Shown here piece by piece: positions 29,790 to 38,701 of a stretch of 64,000 bases of DNA. Within the stretch, counting starts at the first letter, position 1. Every line of letters starts with the position of its first letter. Both the position numbers and the translations under genes were made by a program. The DNA lies in contig NZ_OU015584.1 in the NCBI RefSeq assembly GCF_907165195.1, positions 3,668,978 to 3,732,977 on the forward strand, read 5' to 3'. Source of the stretch: Parvicella tangerina (GTDB lineage Bacteria; Bacteroidota; Bacteroidia; Flavobacteriales_D; Parvicellaceae). The notes beneath the pieces were generated by a model that made no database searches, was not told the DNA's origin, and worked only from the letters and a program-made list of their open reading frames with translations.

Positions 29790-30455
29790 TCACCACTTTA
29801 TTAATTCTTTATCAACTTTTTTCAGATACTCATTCGCCTTTGCAAAATGCTTATTACCAAACCAATATCCGCGATTAGCACTCAGTGGAGACGGATGTCC
29901 GGACTTCAGGATCAAGTGTTTGTTTCTGTCAATCAACTTTTCCTTTTTCTTGGCAAAACCTCCCCAGAGCATAAACACTACGTTTTCACATTCTTTAGAA
30001 ATTGTTCTTATCACCTCATCGGTAAATTGCTCCCACCCTTGGCCTTGATGCGACCCAGCTTGATGCGCTCTTACGGTAAGGGTAGCATTTAACAAAAATA
30101 CTCCTTGATCCGCCCATCTTTCCAAGTTACCTGATTCAGGAATGGGTTGGCCAGTGTTTTCACTTACTTCCTTGAAAATATTGACTAGTGAAGGTGGGTG
30201 AGGAACTCCGTCCGCAACAGAGAAGCAAAGTCCATTTGCTTGTCCAGGCCCATGATAGGGATCCTGACCAATGATGACCACCTTAACCTTATCGATAGGA
30301 CAATGATCAAAAGCAGCAAAAATTTGACCCCCGGGAGGATAACACCTTCCGCTCGTATATTCATTTTTAACAAAAGTCTGTAAATTTTTGAAGTAGTCCT
30401 TATTAAACTCTTCTTCCAGATAACTATGCCATGCTTCGTTGATCTTTACTCCCAT
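29790..30455 (-). CDS. ung: uracil-DNA glycosylase, family 1
   Basis: A 221-residue base-excision repair enzyme that removes uracil from DNA. Seen: the catalytic GQDPYHG motif (Asp65), and the HPSPLSANRG DNA-intercalation/catalytic His motif near residue 187. Full length for the family. It sits in a compact minus-strand run with an YjbR/MmcQ-type gene four bases upstream and a DinB gene two bases downstream. Confidence 0.97.
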   Translation of the reverse strand: MGVKINEAWHSYLEEEFNKDYFKNLQTFVKNEYTSGRCYPPGGQIFAAFDHCPIDKVKVVIIGQDPYHGPGQANGLCFSVADGVPHPPSLVNIFKEVSENTGQPIPESGNLERWADQGVFLLNATLTVRAHQAGSHQGQGWEQFTDEVIRTISKECENVVFMLWGGFAKKKEKLIDRNKHLILKSGHPSPLSANRGYWFGNKHFAKANEYLKKVDKELIKW

Positions 30456-30458
30456 CTT

Positions 30459-30809
30459 CTACAATCCTAATTCTCCTCGTAGTTTTTTTGTTAACGATTG
30501 AACTACGAGATCATAGGAATCTTTGATCCATTCTCGGATGAGTTCATCGCTTACGCCTCCATTAACTTCAACCGTGTTCCAATGTTTTTTGCTCATGTGA
30601 TAGCCAGCCGTCACAGCTGGAAATTGTTCTCGAAGTTGAATTGCTTCTTCAGGATCGCACTTTAGATTGACCCTGCCAAATTCTTCAACGTCCGTTAAAG
30701 CAAACATTTTTCCTGCAACTTTAAACACTAGCGTCTTTTCATCAAAGGGAAATTCCTCTGAGGTATGCGGAAAAGACAGACAATAATCTCGATACTCTTC
30801 AATGTGCAT
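30459..30809 (-). CDS. MmcQ/YjbR family protein
   Basis: A 116-residue protein of the MmcQ/YjbR (CyaY-like, double-wing DNA-binding fold) family. Seen: FPFDEKTLVFKVAGKMFAL, then NLKCDPEEA and the GYHMSKKHWNTV motif. Full length. Function is not established for the family; DNA binding has been proposed. It lies two bases after the Lrp-type regulator gene and just before ung, so it is part of the same transcription unit. Confidence 0.9.
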   Translation of the reverse strand: MHIEEYRDYCLSFPHTSEEFPFDEKTLVFKVAGKMFALTDVEEFGRVNLKCDPEEAIQLREQFPAVTAGYHMSKKHWNTVEVNGGVSDELIREWIKDSYDLVVQSLTKKLRGELGL

Positions 30810-30811
30810 TT

Positions 30812-31300
30812 TTACTCATTAACCTTCATCGGCTTGTTGTAGTCTATTGGTAAGATAGGTGAAGATTTCACTGTTGATAAAACCACCATTGTCTGCATCT
30901 GTCTTATCTCTTCAATTTTGCTCAGATTTTCTGTAATGAGCTTGTCGAAAGCAGGGATGTCTGGGACAACTACTTTCAATTGATAGTCAAAATTTCCCGT
31001 TAGCTGATAACACTCCACCACGCTGTCTAATTCATTGATTTGAGCAATAAAGTTCTGCATGGCATTAGAAATCTGTCGGGTTAATGAAACCTGAATCAAC
31101 GCACTGAAGCCAAGCCCTAACATTTCCTTATTTACCTGAGCATGATAGCTTTGAAGGAGGCCAGCCTTTTCCAGTTTTTGAACTCTACCAAGCGTTGGCG
31201 CAGCCGATAACCCAACTTTCTTACTAAGTTCAATGTTCGTTATTTTTGAGTTCTCCTGCAATTCGCGGAGAATCTTGAGATCAATTTTGTCAATTTTCAT
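30812..31300 (-). CDS. Lrp/AsnC family transcriptional regulator
   Basis: A 162-residue regulator: N-terminal winged helix-turn-helix (about 5-60, LREL...ITNIELSKKVGLS) and C-terminal RAM ligand-binding domain (about 70-150, ECYQLTGNFDYQLKV). These proteins bind amino acids and form octamers. The ATG at 31300 is chosen because a perfect -7 box (31331-31324) overlaps the longer in-frame starts at 31375 and 31321. It is divergent from an alpha/beta hydrolase gene, with promoters about 33 bases apart, so it may regulate both itself and that operon. Confidence 0.93.
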   Translation of the reverse strand: MKIDKIDLKILRELQENSKITNIELSKKVGLSAAPTLGRVQKLEKAGLLQSYHAQVNKEMLGLGFSALIQVSLTRQISNAMQNFIAQINELDSVVECYQLTGNFDYQLKVVVPDIPAFDKLITENLSKIEEIRQMQTMVVLSTVKSSPILPIDYNKPMKVNE

Positions 31301-31323
31301 AAGCCAGGTTTTATAGTGCATCT

Positions 31324-31331
31324 CAAATATA
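31324..31331 (-). promoter_or_regulatory. -7 box of the Lrp-type regulator gene
   Basis: TATATTTG on the minus strand, an exact TAnnTTTG match, 23 bases before ATG 31300. Confidence 0.55.
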
Positions 31332-31363
31332 AGAAAAAGATACAGGATGTCAGTACAAAGTTT

Positions 31364-31371
31364 TACTTTTG
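31364..31371 (+). promoter_or_regulatory. -7 box of the alpha/beta hydrolase-phosphatase operon
   Basis: TACTTTTG, an exact TAnnTTTG match, 19 bases before ATG 31391. Back-to-back with the Lrp-gene promoter. Confidence 0.55.
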
Positions 31372-31390
31372 ACACAGAATTGACACATTC

Positions 31391-32191
31391 ATGAAAGAAT
31401 CTAACAAATCGACCAACAATACTTTAAAATTTGACCACAAAATGGTCGACAAGAATCATGAAAAAACAATCCTTTTGCTCCATGGTTTTTTAGGCAGTCA
31501 ATTGATTTGGGAAGCAATAATTCCTGAGTTGAGTGCTTCTTTCAATGTTATAACAATGGACCTTCCTGGACATGGGGCATCATCTGTGAAAGGAGAGGTA
31601 CATACCATGGAAGCGATGGCAAAAGTAGTCATTGACCAACTGAATAACCTTGGCGTTTCACAAGTGCATCTGGTGGGTCACTCCATGGGAGGCTATGTTG
31701 GATTAGAAATACTGAAGCAGCAACCTGAGTTGTTGGATAGTTTAACGCTTTTGAACAGCACGGCCAAAAGTGATTCCTTGCAGAAAAGACAAGACCGTTT
31801 AAGAGCGGTAAAAGTATTCGACCTCAGCCCAAAAGTTTATATTCGAGAGGCGCTCAACAATCTTTTCTATCCACCTAATTTAGACCGATGTCAATCAGAA
31901 GTTGAACGACTACAAGAAATTGCTCTTTTAACATCCCCGGCAGGAGCTCAAGCTTGTTTAAGAGGTATGCGTATTCGAGCAGATCATGTTGAACTTATCA
32001 ATACAACCACAGTACCTGTACAATATATAGCAGGGATGCAAGACACTACGGTAACGTATGACAGCATCCGTGAACAGATTAAATCGAGTACAATTAAACT
32101 GGTAGCTTTTGAGCAGTCTGGGCACATGTCATTTGCCGAAGAAAAGGAGAAATGCACAAATGCAATTATTAACTTTGTAAGCACATTATGA
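31391..32191 (+). CDS. alpha/beta hydrolase
   Basis: A 266-residue serine hydrolase fold. Seen: oxyanion segment LLHGFLGS (about 32-39), nucleophile elbow GHSMGG (Ser about 100), acid region AGMQD (about 219), and a late SGHMSF His. Similar to MenH/esterase-type enzymes, but the substrate is not predictable. No signal peptide, so cytoplasmic. Its last four bases overlap the phosphatase gene that follows, indicating an operon. Confidence 0.88.
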   Translation: MKESNKSTNNTLKFDHKMVDKNHEKTILLLHGFLGSQLIWEAIIPELSASFNVITMDLPGHGASSVKGEVHTMEAMAKVVIDQLNNLGVSQVHLVGHSMGGYVGLEILKQQPELLDSLTLLNSTAKSDSLQKRQDRLRAVKVFDLSPKVYIREALNNLFYPPNLDRCQSEVERLQEIALLTSPAGAQACLRGMRIRADHVELINTTTVPVQYIAGMQDTTVTYDSIREQIKSSTIKLVAFEQSGHMSFAEEKEKCTNAIINFVSTL

Positions 32192-32673
32192 AAAAGTTAT
32201 TTATCATCAGGCACGGCAAATCTGACTGGAATCAGGGAGTAAAAGATTTTGACAGACCATTAAACCCGAGAGGGAAAGATGATGCTCCCAAAATGGGCAA
32301 ATACCTTCTTCAGAACTATGAGACCCCTGATAGAGTCTTAAGCAGCTCAGCTAATCGCGCGATCTCAACTGCTCGATTACTTCTCAATGCTATGAATTTT
32401 GACCTCGCTAAAATTGACAAAGTTGATGAACTCTATCATGCTCCAACAAGTCAGCTTTTGTTGCATTTATCTGAACTTCCTAACTCCTGTCAAACCGCCT
32501 TTATTTTTGGTCACAACCCAGGTTTGAGTGACCTGACTACTTACCTTACTAGTGAACCCATAGAGTTAAAGACATGTTGCGTTGCTGTCTTGGAACTTCA
32601 GGTTGAAGAATGGAGTGAACTAAGCAGAGAAACCTGTACTCTTGAGCGTTATCTTTCTCCAAAAACAATTTGA
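32188..32673 (+). CDS. SixA-type histidine phosphatase
   Basis: A 161-residue member of the phosphoglycerate mutase-like histidine phosphatase superfamily. Seen: the RHGKSDW motif (His9) and a second catalytic FGHNPGL motif near residue 112. In Escherichia coli, SixA removes phosphate from histidine-phosphotransfer domains, so a role in phosphorelay or small-molecule dephosphorylation is possible. Its ATG overlaps the stop of the hydrolase gene (ATGA). Confidence 0.9.
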   Translation: MKKLFIIRHGKSDWNQGVKDFDRPLNPRGKDDAPKMGKYLLQNYETPDRVLSSSANRAISTARLLLNAMNFDLAKIDKVDELYHAPTSQLLLHLSELPNSCQTAFIFGHNPGLSDLTTYLTSEPIELKTCCVAVLELQVEEWSELSRETCTLERYLSPKTI

Positions 32674-32818
32674 TCTCCGTTTACTTACGCTAATAGTCCG
32701 AATACGAACTGAGAGCAACCGAACACCAATAACAGACTGAAATACTGCAACTTACAACACTTTTGTTCGTACATTTATCCATAGCAACGATGCTAAAAAC
32801 CCTTAAAATTTACGTGTT

Positions 32819-33523
32819 ATGGAAAATAAGAAATCACCTAAAGCAGATCTTGAACGAAAGCGAGGATCAATTTTATTATTAGGATTGGTTTGTGCTACTT
32901 CAACCGTATTGATGTCATTCGAATATGCCAAGTTTGAGTTGAATAATAGCGAAGATTTGATGAGCTCAGTATCTGATGACGAAGTAGTGTGGGAATTACC
33001 AGAGCCCAAAATTGAATATACCTCAGTTAAACAACCTGAGCCACCAAAAGAAATGGACCTGGTAGTTCCTGATCCAGAACCAGATCCAGACCCCATGCCA
33101 GAACCAGACCCTGATCCAACTCCTGAACCAGATCCAGGACCTATTGCACCAGGACCTCCAGGGCCTCCGCTTCCTCCTCAGCCAGAACCAGAGCCTGTAC
33201 TACCAGATATTGCTTATGAAGTGGTAGAGGAAATGCCTGAATTCCCAGGAGGATTTGAGGAGATGTATAAATTTCTATCTAACAATATTAAGTACCCACA
33301 AATGTGTGTAGACAATAACGTTCAAGGAAAGTCTTACATCAAGTTTACCGTTGAAAAGGATGGCTCAATTACTAATCTGGAAGTGGTAAAAAGCGCTCAC
33401 AAATTATTAGATGAAGAAGCTAAACGAGTGATCAGTACCATGCCAAACTGGAAGCCAGGAAGGCAATTGAACAAAGTAGTTCGTGTGAACTACACCTTGC
33501 CCATCAATTTTATTCTTGACTAA
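32819..33523 (+). CDS. TonB-family energy transducer (copy 1)
   Basis: A 234-residue protein with a cytoplasmic basic N-terminus, one membrane helix (about 18-36), a long Pro/Glu/Asp linker (about 60-130, repeats of PDPEPDP type) that can span the periplasm, and a C-terminal TonB domain (about 145-234, with FPGGFEEMYKFL, GKSYIKFTVEKDGSI, and PNWKPG). It would pass proton-motive energy to TonB-dependent outer-membrane receptors or another partner. No exbB/exbD is adjacent. The next gene, 11 bases downstream, is a paralog. Confidence 0.92.
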   Translation: MENKKSPKADLERKRGSILLLGLVCATSTVLMSFEYAKFELNNSEDLMSSVSDDEVVWELPEPKIEYTSVKQPEPPKEMDLVVPDPEPDPDPMPEPDPDPTPEPDPGPIAPGPPGPPLPPQPEPEPVLPDIAYEVVEEMPEFPGGFEEMYKFLSNNIKYPQMCVDNNVQGKSYIKFTVEKDGSITNLEVVKSAHKLLDEEAKRVISTMPNWKPGRQLNKVVRVNYTLPINFILD

Positions 33524-33534
33524 AACTTAACGAC

Positions 33535-34248
33535 ATGGACAAAAAGAAATCATCTAAAGCAGATCTCGAACAAAAAAGAAGTTCGATCTTATTGCTCGGT
33601 TTAGTTTGTGCAACCTCATTGACACTTATGTCTTTTGAGTATACACGTTTTGAGTTAAACAACTCCAATGACCTCATGAGCTCAGTTTCTCGTGATGAAC
33701 CAGACTGGGTGATGAATGATTTAGAAGTATATAAACCTGCGGCTCCTGTTCAACAACAAGAGATCAGTCATTCAGCAGTAGTTACTCCAGCACCTGAGAT
33801 TAATGAGATTGAAGAAGTAGAAAACGAGGAAACGGAAGAAAGTGAATTTGACTTCAGTTCGATTCCAGATGTTCCTGAGGTGTTTGGCCAAAAAGAAGAA
33901 ACCACTGTTCTTCCTCCTATTAGCCCGATGAGCCCTGTTCTGCCTGCAGCTGATGTTATGCCAGAGTTCCCAGGTGGTAATGAGGAAATGTATCGATTCA
34001 TCCATCAACACATTGAGTATCCTGAAATCTGCAGAGATTTGGGAATTGGAGGGAAAACTTATGTACAGTTCACGGTTTGGAAAGACGGCTCTATTCGAGA
34101 CATTTCTGTTGGTGAAGCAAAGCATAAGCTATTAGAAAAAGAAGCTGCTCGCATCATCGAGATTATGCCTAAATGGATACCAGGCAAAGTGAACGGGCAA
34201 GATGTAAGTGTACGTTTTGCGCTTCCAGTGAATTTTATTGTTGAATAG
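33535..34248 (+). CDS. TonB-family energy transducer (copy 2, tandem paralog)
   Basis: A 237-residue paralog of the preceding gene. The first 50 or so residues are nearly the same (KADLEQKRSSILLLGLVCAT), including the membrane helix. The linker is different: less Pro-rich, with a Glu-rich stretch EEVENEETEESE. The C-terminal TonB domain (about 150-237) keeps FPGGNEEMYRFI, GKTYVQFTVWKDGSI and PKWIPG. A tandem duplication with linker divergence suggests different periplasmic reach or partners. Confidence 0.92.
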   Translation: MDKKKSSKADLEQKRSSILLLGLVCATSLTLMSFEYTRFELNNSNDLMSSVSRDEPDWVMNDLEVYKPAAPVQQQEISHSAVVTPAPEINEIEEVENEETEESEFDFSSIPDVPEVFGQKEETTVLPPISPMSPVLPAADVMPEFPGGNEEMYRFIHQHIEYPEICRDLGIGGKTYVQFTVWKDGSIRDISVGEAKHKLLEKEAARIIEIMPKWIPGKVNGQDVSVRFALPVNFIVE

Positions 34249-34318
34249 AAGAAAGAACTATTAAAATACCGTTAAGAAGGGCATCGTCACAAGGGATTTG
34301 GGCGGTGCTTCTTTATTA

Positions 34319-35440
34319 CTACCCTTTCGTTTCATCTGAAACGATATGCAAGTCTCTTTGTGGGAAAGGTATTTTGACATTATTCTCTCTGAACACCCTG
34401 TCTATTTCAAACCTTAAATCACTTTTAATCGTCAGAATATCCCATGACCTTCTAGCCCAAAAATATAGCTGAAACTCCAGACCGTTATCTCCAAAGTGGT
34501 TAAACAGCACTAGTATTTGTCTGTCTTTTTCTACCATAGGGTGTTGCAGTGCTACTCGATATAATAAGTCTTTCACTAATGAAGTATCAGTTCCGTAAGC
34601 CACTGAAACATCAACATGGAAACGGGTTATCTTATCACTTACACTCCAATTGGTTAAGTACTCTTCAGTAAACTTCGAATTGGGTACAATAATGATCTTT
34701 CCTTCGGTAGTCCTAACGTGCGAGGTTCTGATATTGATCTTTTCGATCTTAGCAATATGTCCTTCCAATTCAACAATATCACCCACTTGAATACTACCAT
34801 CATTCAAAAGAATGAATCCAGCTACCACATCCGTAAAAAACTCCTGAAGACCAAGACCAATCCCCACAAACAACGCACTAGCTCCGATTAAAATACTTGA
34901 GATATTGCCAAATAAAATCTTTAATATCAGAATGATACATATCGTATAAAGCACATACTTAGACATTTGTACGATCGTATAGCTTCTCCCCTCATCAATC
35001 CAGTCTTTATTTTTCAATGCCCTGTGAAGGAAAAAACGAATAATGTTGACCGCCACTTTCGCGAAAAAGATCACTGCCACAATCCCCACTATATTGCCAA
35101 GTGTTATGACATGTCTAACGGCAAGCCCTTTATCATCAACGCCTTTTTTGAATGAAAAAAGCTCAAATTCAAATAGTTTACTCAATGAAAACAGATCATT
35201 TCCATAAGCAAAAGCGCCATAAAGAAATACAACAGTAAATACCCACATGACTTGGTTAAGAAGCTTTCTGATGTTAAACTCCTTACCTTTGATCTTCACT
35301 CCTTTGTCAGAGATAACCTCCTTCCATTTGTTATCAATCCATTTTCTACCGTAGTAAAATCCTGCGATCACCACAGCAAAAAGTATGATATTGATCAACC
35401 TCAAAGTATAATTATCCGATATTTCCCAAATGTCAATCAT
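34319..35440 (-). CDS. mechanosensitive ion channel, MscS family
   Basis: A 373-residue inner-membrane channel: about four to five helices in the first 200 residues, the glycine/alanine-rich pore helix (LIGASALFVGIGLGLQEF), then the MscS beta domain (QVGDIVELEGHIAKIEKINIR and IIVPNSKFTEEYLTNWS). It opens on membrane tension to release solutes during osmotic downshock. Its ATG overlaps the dnaG stop by four bases, so it is translated with dnaG. Confidence 0.93.
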   Translation of the reverse strand: MIDIWEISDNYTLRLINIILFAVVIAGFYYGRKWIDNKWKEVISDKGVKIKGKEFNIRKLLNQVMWVFTVVFLYGAFAYGNDLFSLSKLFEFELFSFKKGVDDKGLAVRHVITLGNIVGIVAVIFFAKVAVNIIRFFLHRALKNKDWIDEGRSYTIVQMSKYVLYTICIILILKILFGNISSILIGASALFVGIGLGLQEFFTDVVAGFILLNDGSIQVGDIVELEGHIAKIEKINIRTSHVRTTEGKIIIVPNSKFTEEYLTNWSVSDKITRFHVDVSVAYGTDTSLVKDLLYRVALQHPMVEKDRQILVLFNHFGDNGLEFQLYFWARRSWDILTIKSDLRFEIDRVFRENNVKIPFPQRDLHIVSDETKG

Positions 35441-37393
35441 CTTGTAACTACAATTCCCAATTTAGCTGCAAAAATATTCCTTGTCTCGGTTAAATCCCTG
35501 ATTTTTGTCAATAGATTATCCATCTCAATGGATTCCATTGATTGTTTGAGTCTTTCCTGATTATCAACGATCATATTCTCCAGAACTCTAAGTTTAAACA
35601 TAGCCACTGACTGCTGAGCAGCTTCTTTCATTCTATGAATCTCGAGGTTGGGTAAAATTCGGTGTTTTTTCTCCCAGTTTTCACTCACCACATCTTTAGG
35701 AGTGGATATATCAATCACAATTTGACTCAAGTCGGCATCATGGTGTTGAATAAAGTGTTTATCACTTACCACCAAACCTTTTTCCAATCCGTCCAGGAAT
35801 TCATCAAAAATTCGCTGATAAGCAGGATTATTCACTTGCAACTCGTCATTCAGCAACTCCTCCACGATATATTGACTCAGGTAATAAGCTACTTCTTCCT
35901 CTTCGTTACTCTCATTACGTACTTTTACTGGAATTTCCTGAGCGCCATACTGTACCATCAATCGAACCAGGTCACGTTCTTGAATTTCAAGAGAGTGCTT
36001 GCCTTTGTCGTCTTGTTTTTTAGTTAATGACAACTCCGTAGAAGCTTCTTGCTCTTCTTCTTTTGCAGCTTTCGTTTGCTCTTTCTGAAGTCCTTTTCTG
36101 AGCAATTTATTTACCTCGTTGTGAAGTGCTTGTTCAGCAATCTCAAAAAGATGGGACGTTTCTCTTATGTAAACAGACCTAGTAATCTGATCAGGTATAA
36201 CAGAAATTGACTTTACAATATCCTTGATGGTTTCCGCCCTTTTAAGCGGATCATTCTCTGAGTCCTTAAGGAGAACATTGGCTTTGAAGTGTAAAAAGTC
36301 CTGTTGTTTCTCTCCAATATACTCCAGCAGTTCTGAGTGACTAACCTTTTGAGAATAACTATCAGGATCCTCCCCGTCAGGGAATAAGACCACCTTAACA
36401 TTCATCCCCTGCTCCAGGATTAGATCAATACCTCTAAACGAAGCTTTGATTCCAGCAGCATCGCCATCGTACAAGATAGTGATGTTATTCGTATATCTCT
36501 TAACCAGTCTTATCTGCCCCTCCGTAAGTGCCGTACCACTGGATGCAACAACATTCTCAACACCCGACTGATGCATACTGATCACATCGGTATATCCCTC
36601 TACCAAAAGACATTCATCGTTCTTGATGATCTCATTCTTCGACTGAAAAAGACCGTACAGTATTTTACTCTTATTGTAGATCTCACTCTCGGGAGAGTTG
36701 AAGTACTTGGCAATTTTCTTATCTGTCTTTAGGGTTCTGCCCCCAAAACCAAGCACGCGACCTGTAATATTCTGTATAGGAAAGATGACTCTCCCTCTGA
36801 AAAAATCATAACTACCCTTTTCATTGGTCTTACTTAAGCCTGTTTTTTCAAGGTAATCCAGTTTATAGCCTTTTTCAAGAGCAGCTTTAGTCAGTGCATC
36901 TCCTTGCTCAGGAGAATAACCCAAATTAAATTTTTTGATGGTTTCCTCTGTGAACCCTCTTTCTCTGAAATAGCTGAGACCTACTGCTTTTCCTTCCTGC
37001 GTTTTATGCAGTTGATCCTCAAAGAATTCTTTTGCAAAATCGTTAACTAGATAAAGGCTTTCGCGTTCACCTTGTGCTGCAATTTCTTCTGGCGTCCGCT
37101 CCTTTTCTTCAATTTCAATCCCATACTTATTCGCCAACCACTTAAGGGCCTCAACATAAGTAAAGTGCTCATGCTCCATTAAAAAGCTTACCACATTCCC
37201 CCCTTTACCGGAAGAGAAGTCTTTAAAAATGCCTTTTGCCGGAGAAACCATGAATGATGGCGTTTTTTTCGTTTACAAAAGGACTTAACCCTTTGTAACT
37301 ACTTCCAGCTTTTTTGAGCACCACAAAGTCACCTACCACCTCAACAATGTCGGCAGTTTCAAATATTTTCTCAACGGTCTCCTTTGGAATCAT
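35437..37393 (-). CDS. dnaG: DNA primase, with an apparent +1 frameshift in an A7 run near the 5' end
   Basis: Makes RNA primers for replication. The frame from ATG 37393 gives 43 residues of a normal DnaG N-terminus (MIPKETVEKIFETADIVEVV ... SYKGLSPFVNEK) and then runs into seven As (37269-37263, minus). With six As the frame would continue KTPSFMVSPAKG into the long 604-residue frame (from 37251), giving about 651 residues. The Toprim motifs LLVEGYTDV and ILYDGDAAG are intact. The zinc-ribbon ligands are absent: SPFV in place of CPFH and KDFSSG in place of KCFGCG, as I recall for flavobacterial DnaG. A near-consensus -7 box (GACTTTTG, 37405-37398) sits four bases before ATG 37393, which supports that start. 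Confidence 0.9.
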
Positions 37394-37544
37394 ACAACAA
37401 AAGTCGAAAATTCAGTCGAATTTATAAGTATTTAAGAATGTTTATTCTAATTCCTTTGAACAATAGTCGGCTTGAAGTGTTATTTTTTCTTAAAAACATG
37501 GCACAAGCCAAGTTTTTCAGGTAATTTTTCAAAAACGAAATGAT

Positions 37545-38180
37545 ATGAAATCCTTTACAAAGATTTTCTTTTCAGGACTTCTTGTGATTTACTCGTTCAC
37601 CCTCTTTGGCAATGAGCGTGTAGCCAAAACCGATATCTTTCCCACCAATCAAGACACCGCTACCTTTGCCGCAGGCTGTTTTTGGTGTATTGAAGAACAG
37701 TTTCGCCATTTAGCGGGTGTTGAAAAAGTGATATCTGGATACACAGGAGGAAAGACGAAGAATCCGACATACAAACAAGTCTGTAGTGGAACAACGGGAC
37801 ATGCGGAAGCTTGCCAAATCATTTACGATCCATCGGTCATCACTTATGATGAATTACTAGCAGCATTTTTTGTAGCGCATGACCCCACTCAACTCAACAA
37901 ACAAGGAAATGATGTGGGCACACAATATCGATCTGCGATCTTTTTTCATAACCACCGACAAAAAGAGCTTGCTAATCAATATATCAATGCGTTAAACGAA
38001 GAAGAGGCTTACCCTAAACCAATCGTGACTGAAGTATCTGCTCTAAAAACCTTCTATGTTGCCGAAGATTATCATCAAGATTATTTTGAAAATCATCAAG
38101 ACCAACCCTATTGCAAGTTTGTTATACAACCGAAAACAGAAAAGTTCCAAAAAGTATTCAAGGATAAGTTAAAACACTAA
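37545..38180 (+). CDS. msrA: exported peptide-methionine (S)-S-oxide reductase
   Basis: A 211-residue MsrA with an N-terminal signal peptide (about 1-22), so it acts in the periplasm or envelope. Seen: the catalytic GCFWC motif (Cys45), the SGYTGG segment, and the GHAEAC motif. It reduces the S-epimer of methionine sulfoxide in oxidised proteins. The msrB gene follows after three bases, forming a two-gene envelope repair operon. Confidence 0.96.
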   Translation: MKSFTKIFFSGLLVIYSFTLFGNERVAKTDIFPTNQDTATFAAGCFWCIEEQFRHLAGVEKVISGYTGGKTKNPTYKQVCSGTTGHAEACQIIYDPSVITYDELLAAFFVAHDPTQLNKQGNDVGTQYRSAIFFHNHRQKELANQYINALNEEEAYPKPIVTEVSALKTFYVAEDYHQDYFENHQDQPYCKFVIQPKTEKFQKVFKDKLKH

Positions 38181-38183
38181 ACC

Positions 38184-38699
38184 ATGCGCAAATCGATTTT
38201 TTATTTCGTCCTATTTTCCAGTGTTCTGTTCTTATCTATGAACTGTGACCAGAACCAGCAATCTCAGCAAAAAACTGATAATCCTTATTATTCAAGAACA
38301 GACACTACCCGTTTAAACGTTAGCGATGAGGAGTGGAAGGAAATTTTGCCACCAGATTTATATGCCGTAGCGAGAGAAGACAGCACAGAGCATGCTTTTA
38401 GCGGCAAATATTATGAAACAGATACGAAAGGCACCTATTACTGTGCCGTGTGCGGTAATCAACTATTTCGTTCTGAAGCGAAGTTTGCCAGTTCGTGCGG
38501 GTGGCCAAGTTTCTTCGAACCGAGCCGAAAAAATGCAGTGATCTACAAAGAAGACCACTCTTTTGGAATGGAACGTATTGAAGTGGAGTGTGGAAGATGC
38601 GACTCTCATCTCGGCCACATCTTTAATGATGGTCCAGCACCAACATATAAACGTTTTTGTATGAATTCAATTTCACTCGATTTTGAGCCAGACAACTAA
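38184..38699 (+). CDS. msrB: lipoprotein peptide-methionine (R)-S-oxide reductase
   Basis: A 171-residue MsrB with a lipoprotein signal (LSMNC, lipid-anchor Cys21). Seen: zinc-binding CAVC and CGRC pairs, the SCGWPSFF motif, GRCDSHLGH, and the catalytic RFCMNS motif (Cys159). It repairs the R-epimer of methionine sulfoxide and complements MsrA encoded just upstream. The lipid anchor places it in the envelope. Confidence 0.96.
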   Translation: MRKSIFYFVLFSSVLFLSMNCDQNQQSQQKTDNPYYSRTDTTRLNVSDEEWKEILPPDLYAVAREDSTEHAFSGKYYETDTKGTYYCAVCGNQLFRSEAKFASSCGWPSFFEPSRKNAVIYKEDHSFGMERIEVECGRCDSHLGHIFNDGPAPTYKRFCMNSISLDFEPDN

Positions 38700-38701
38700 T
38701 T

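Noticed and set aside
34266-34318. Terminator-like inverted repeat between the second TonB gene and the MscS gene
   Set aside because: The arms AAGAA/TTCTT and GCATC/GGTGC pair only with a bulge and wobbles and a long loop, and the T-run is weak; not strong enough to list.
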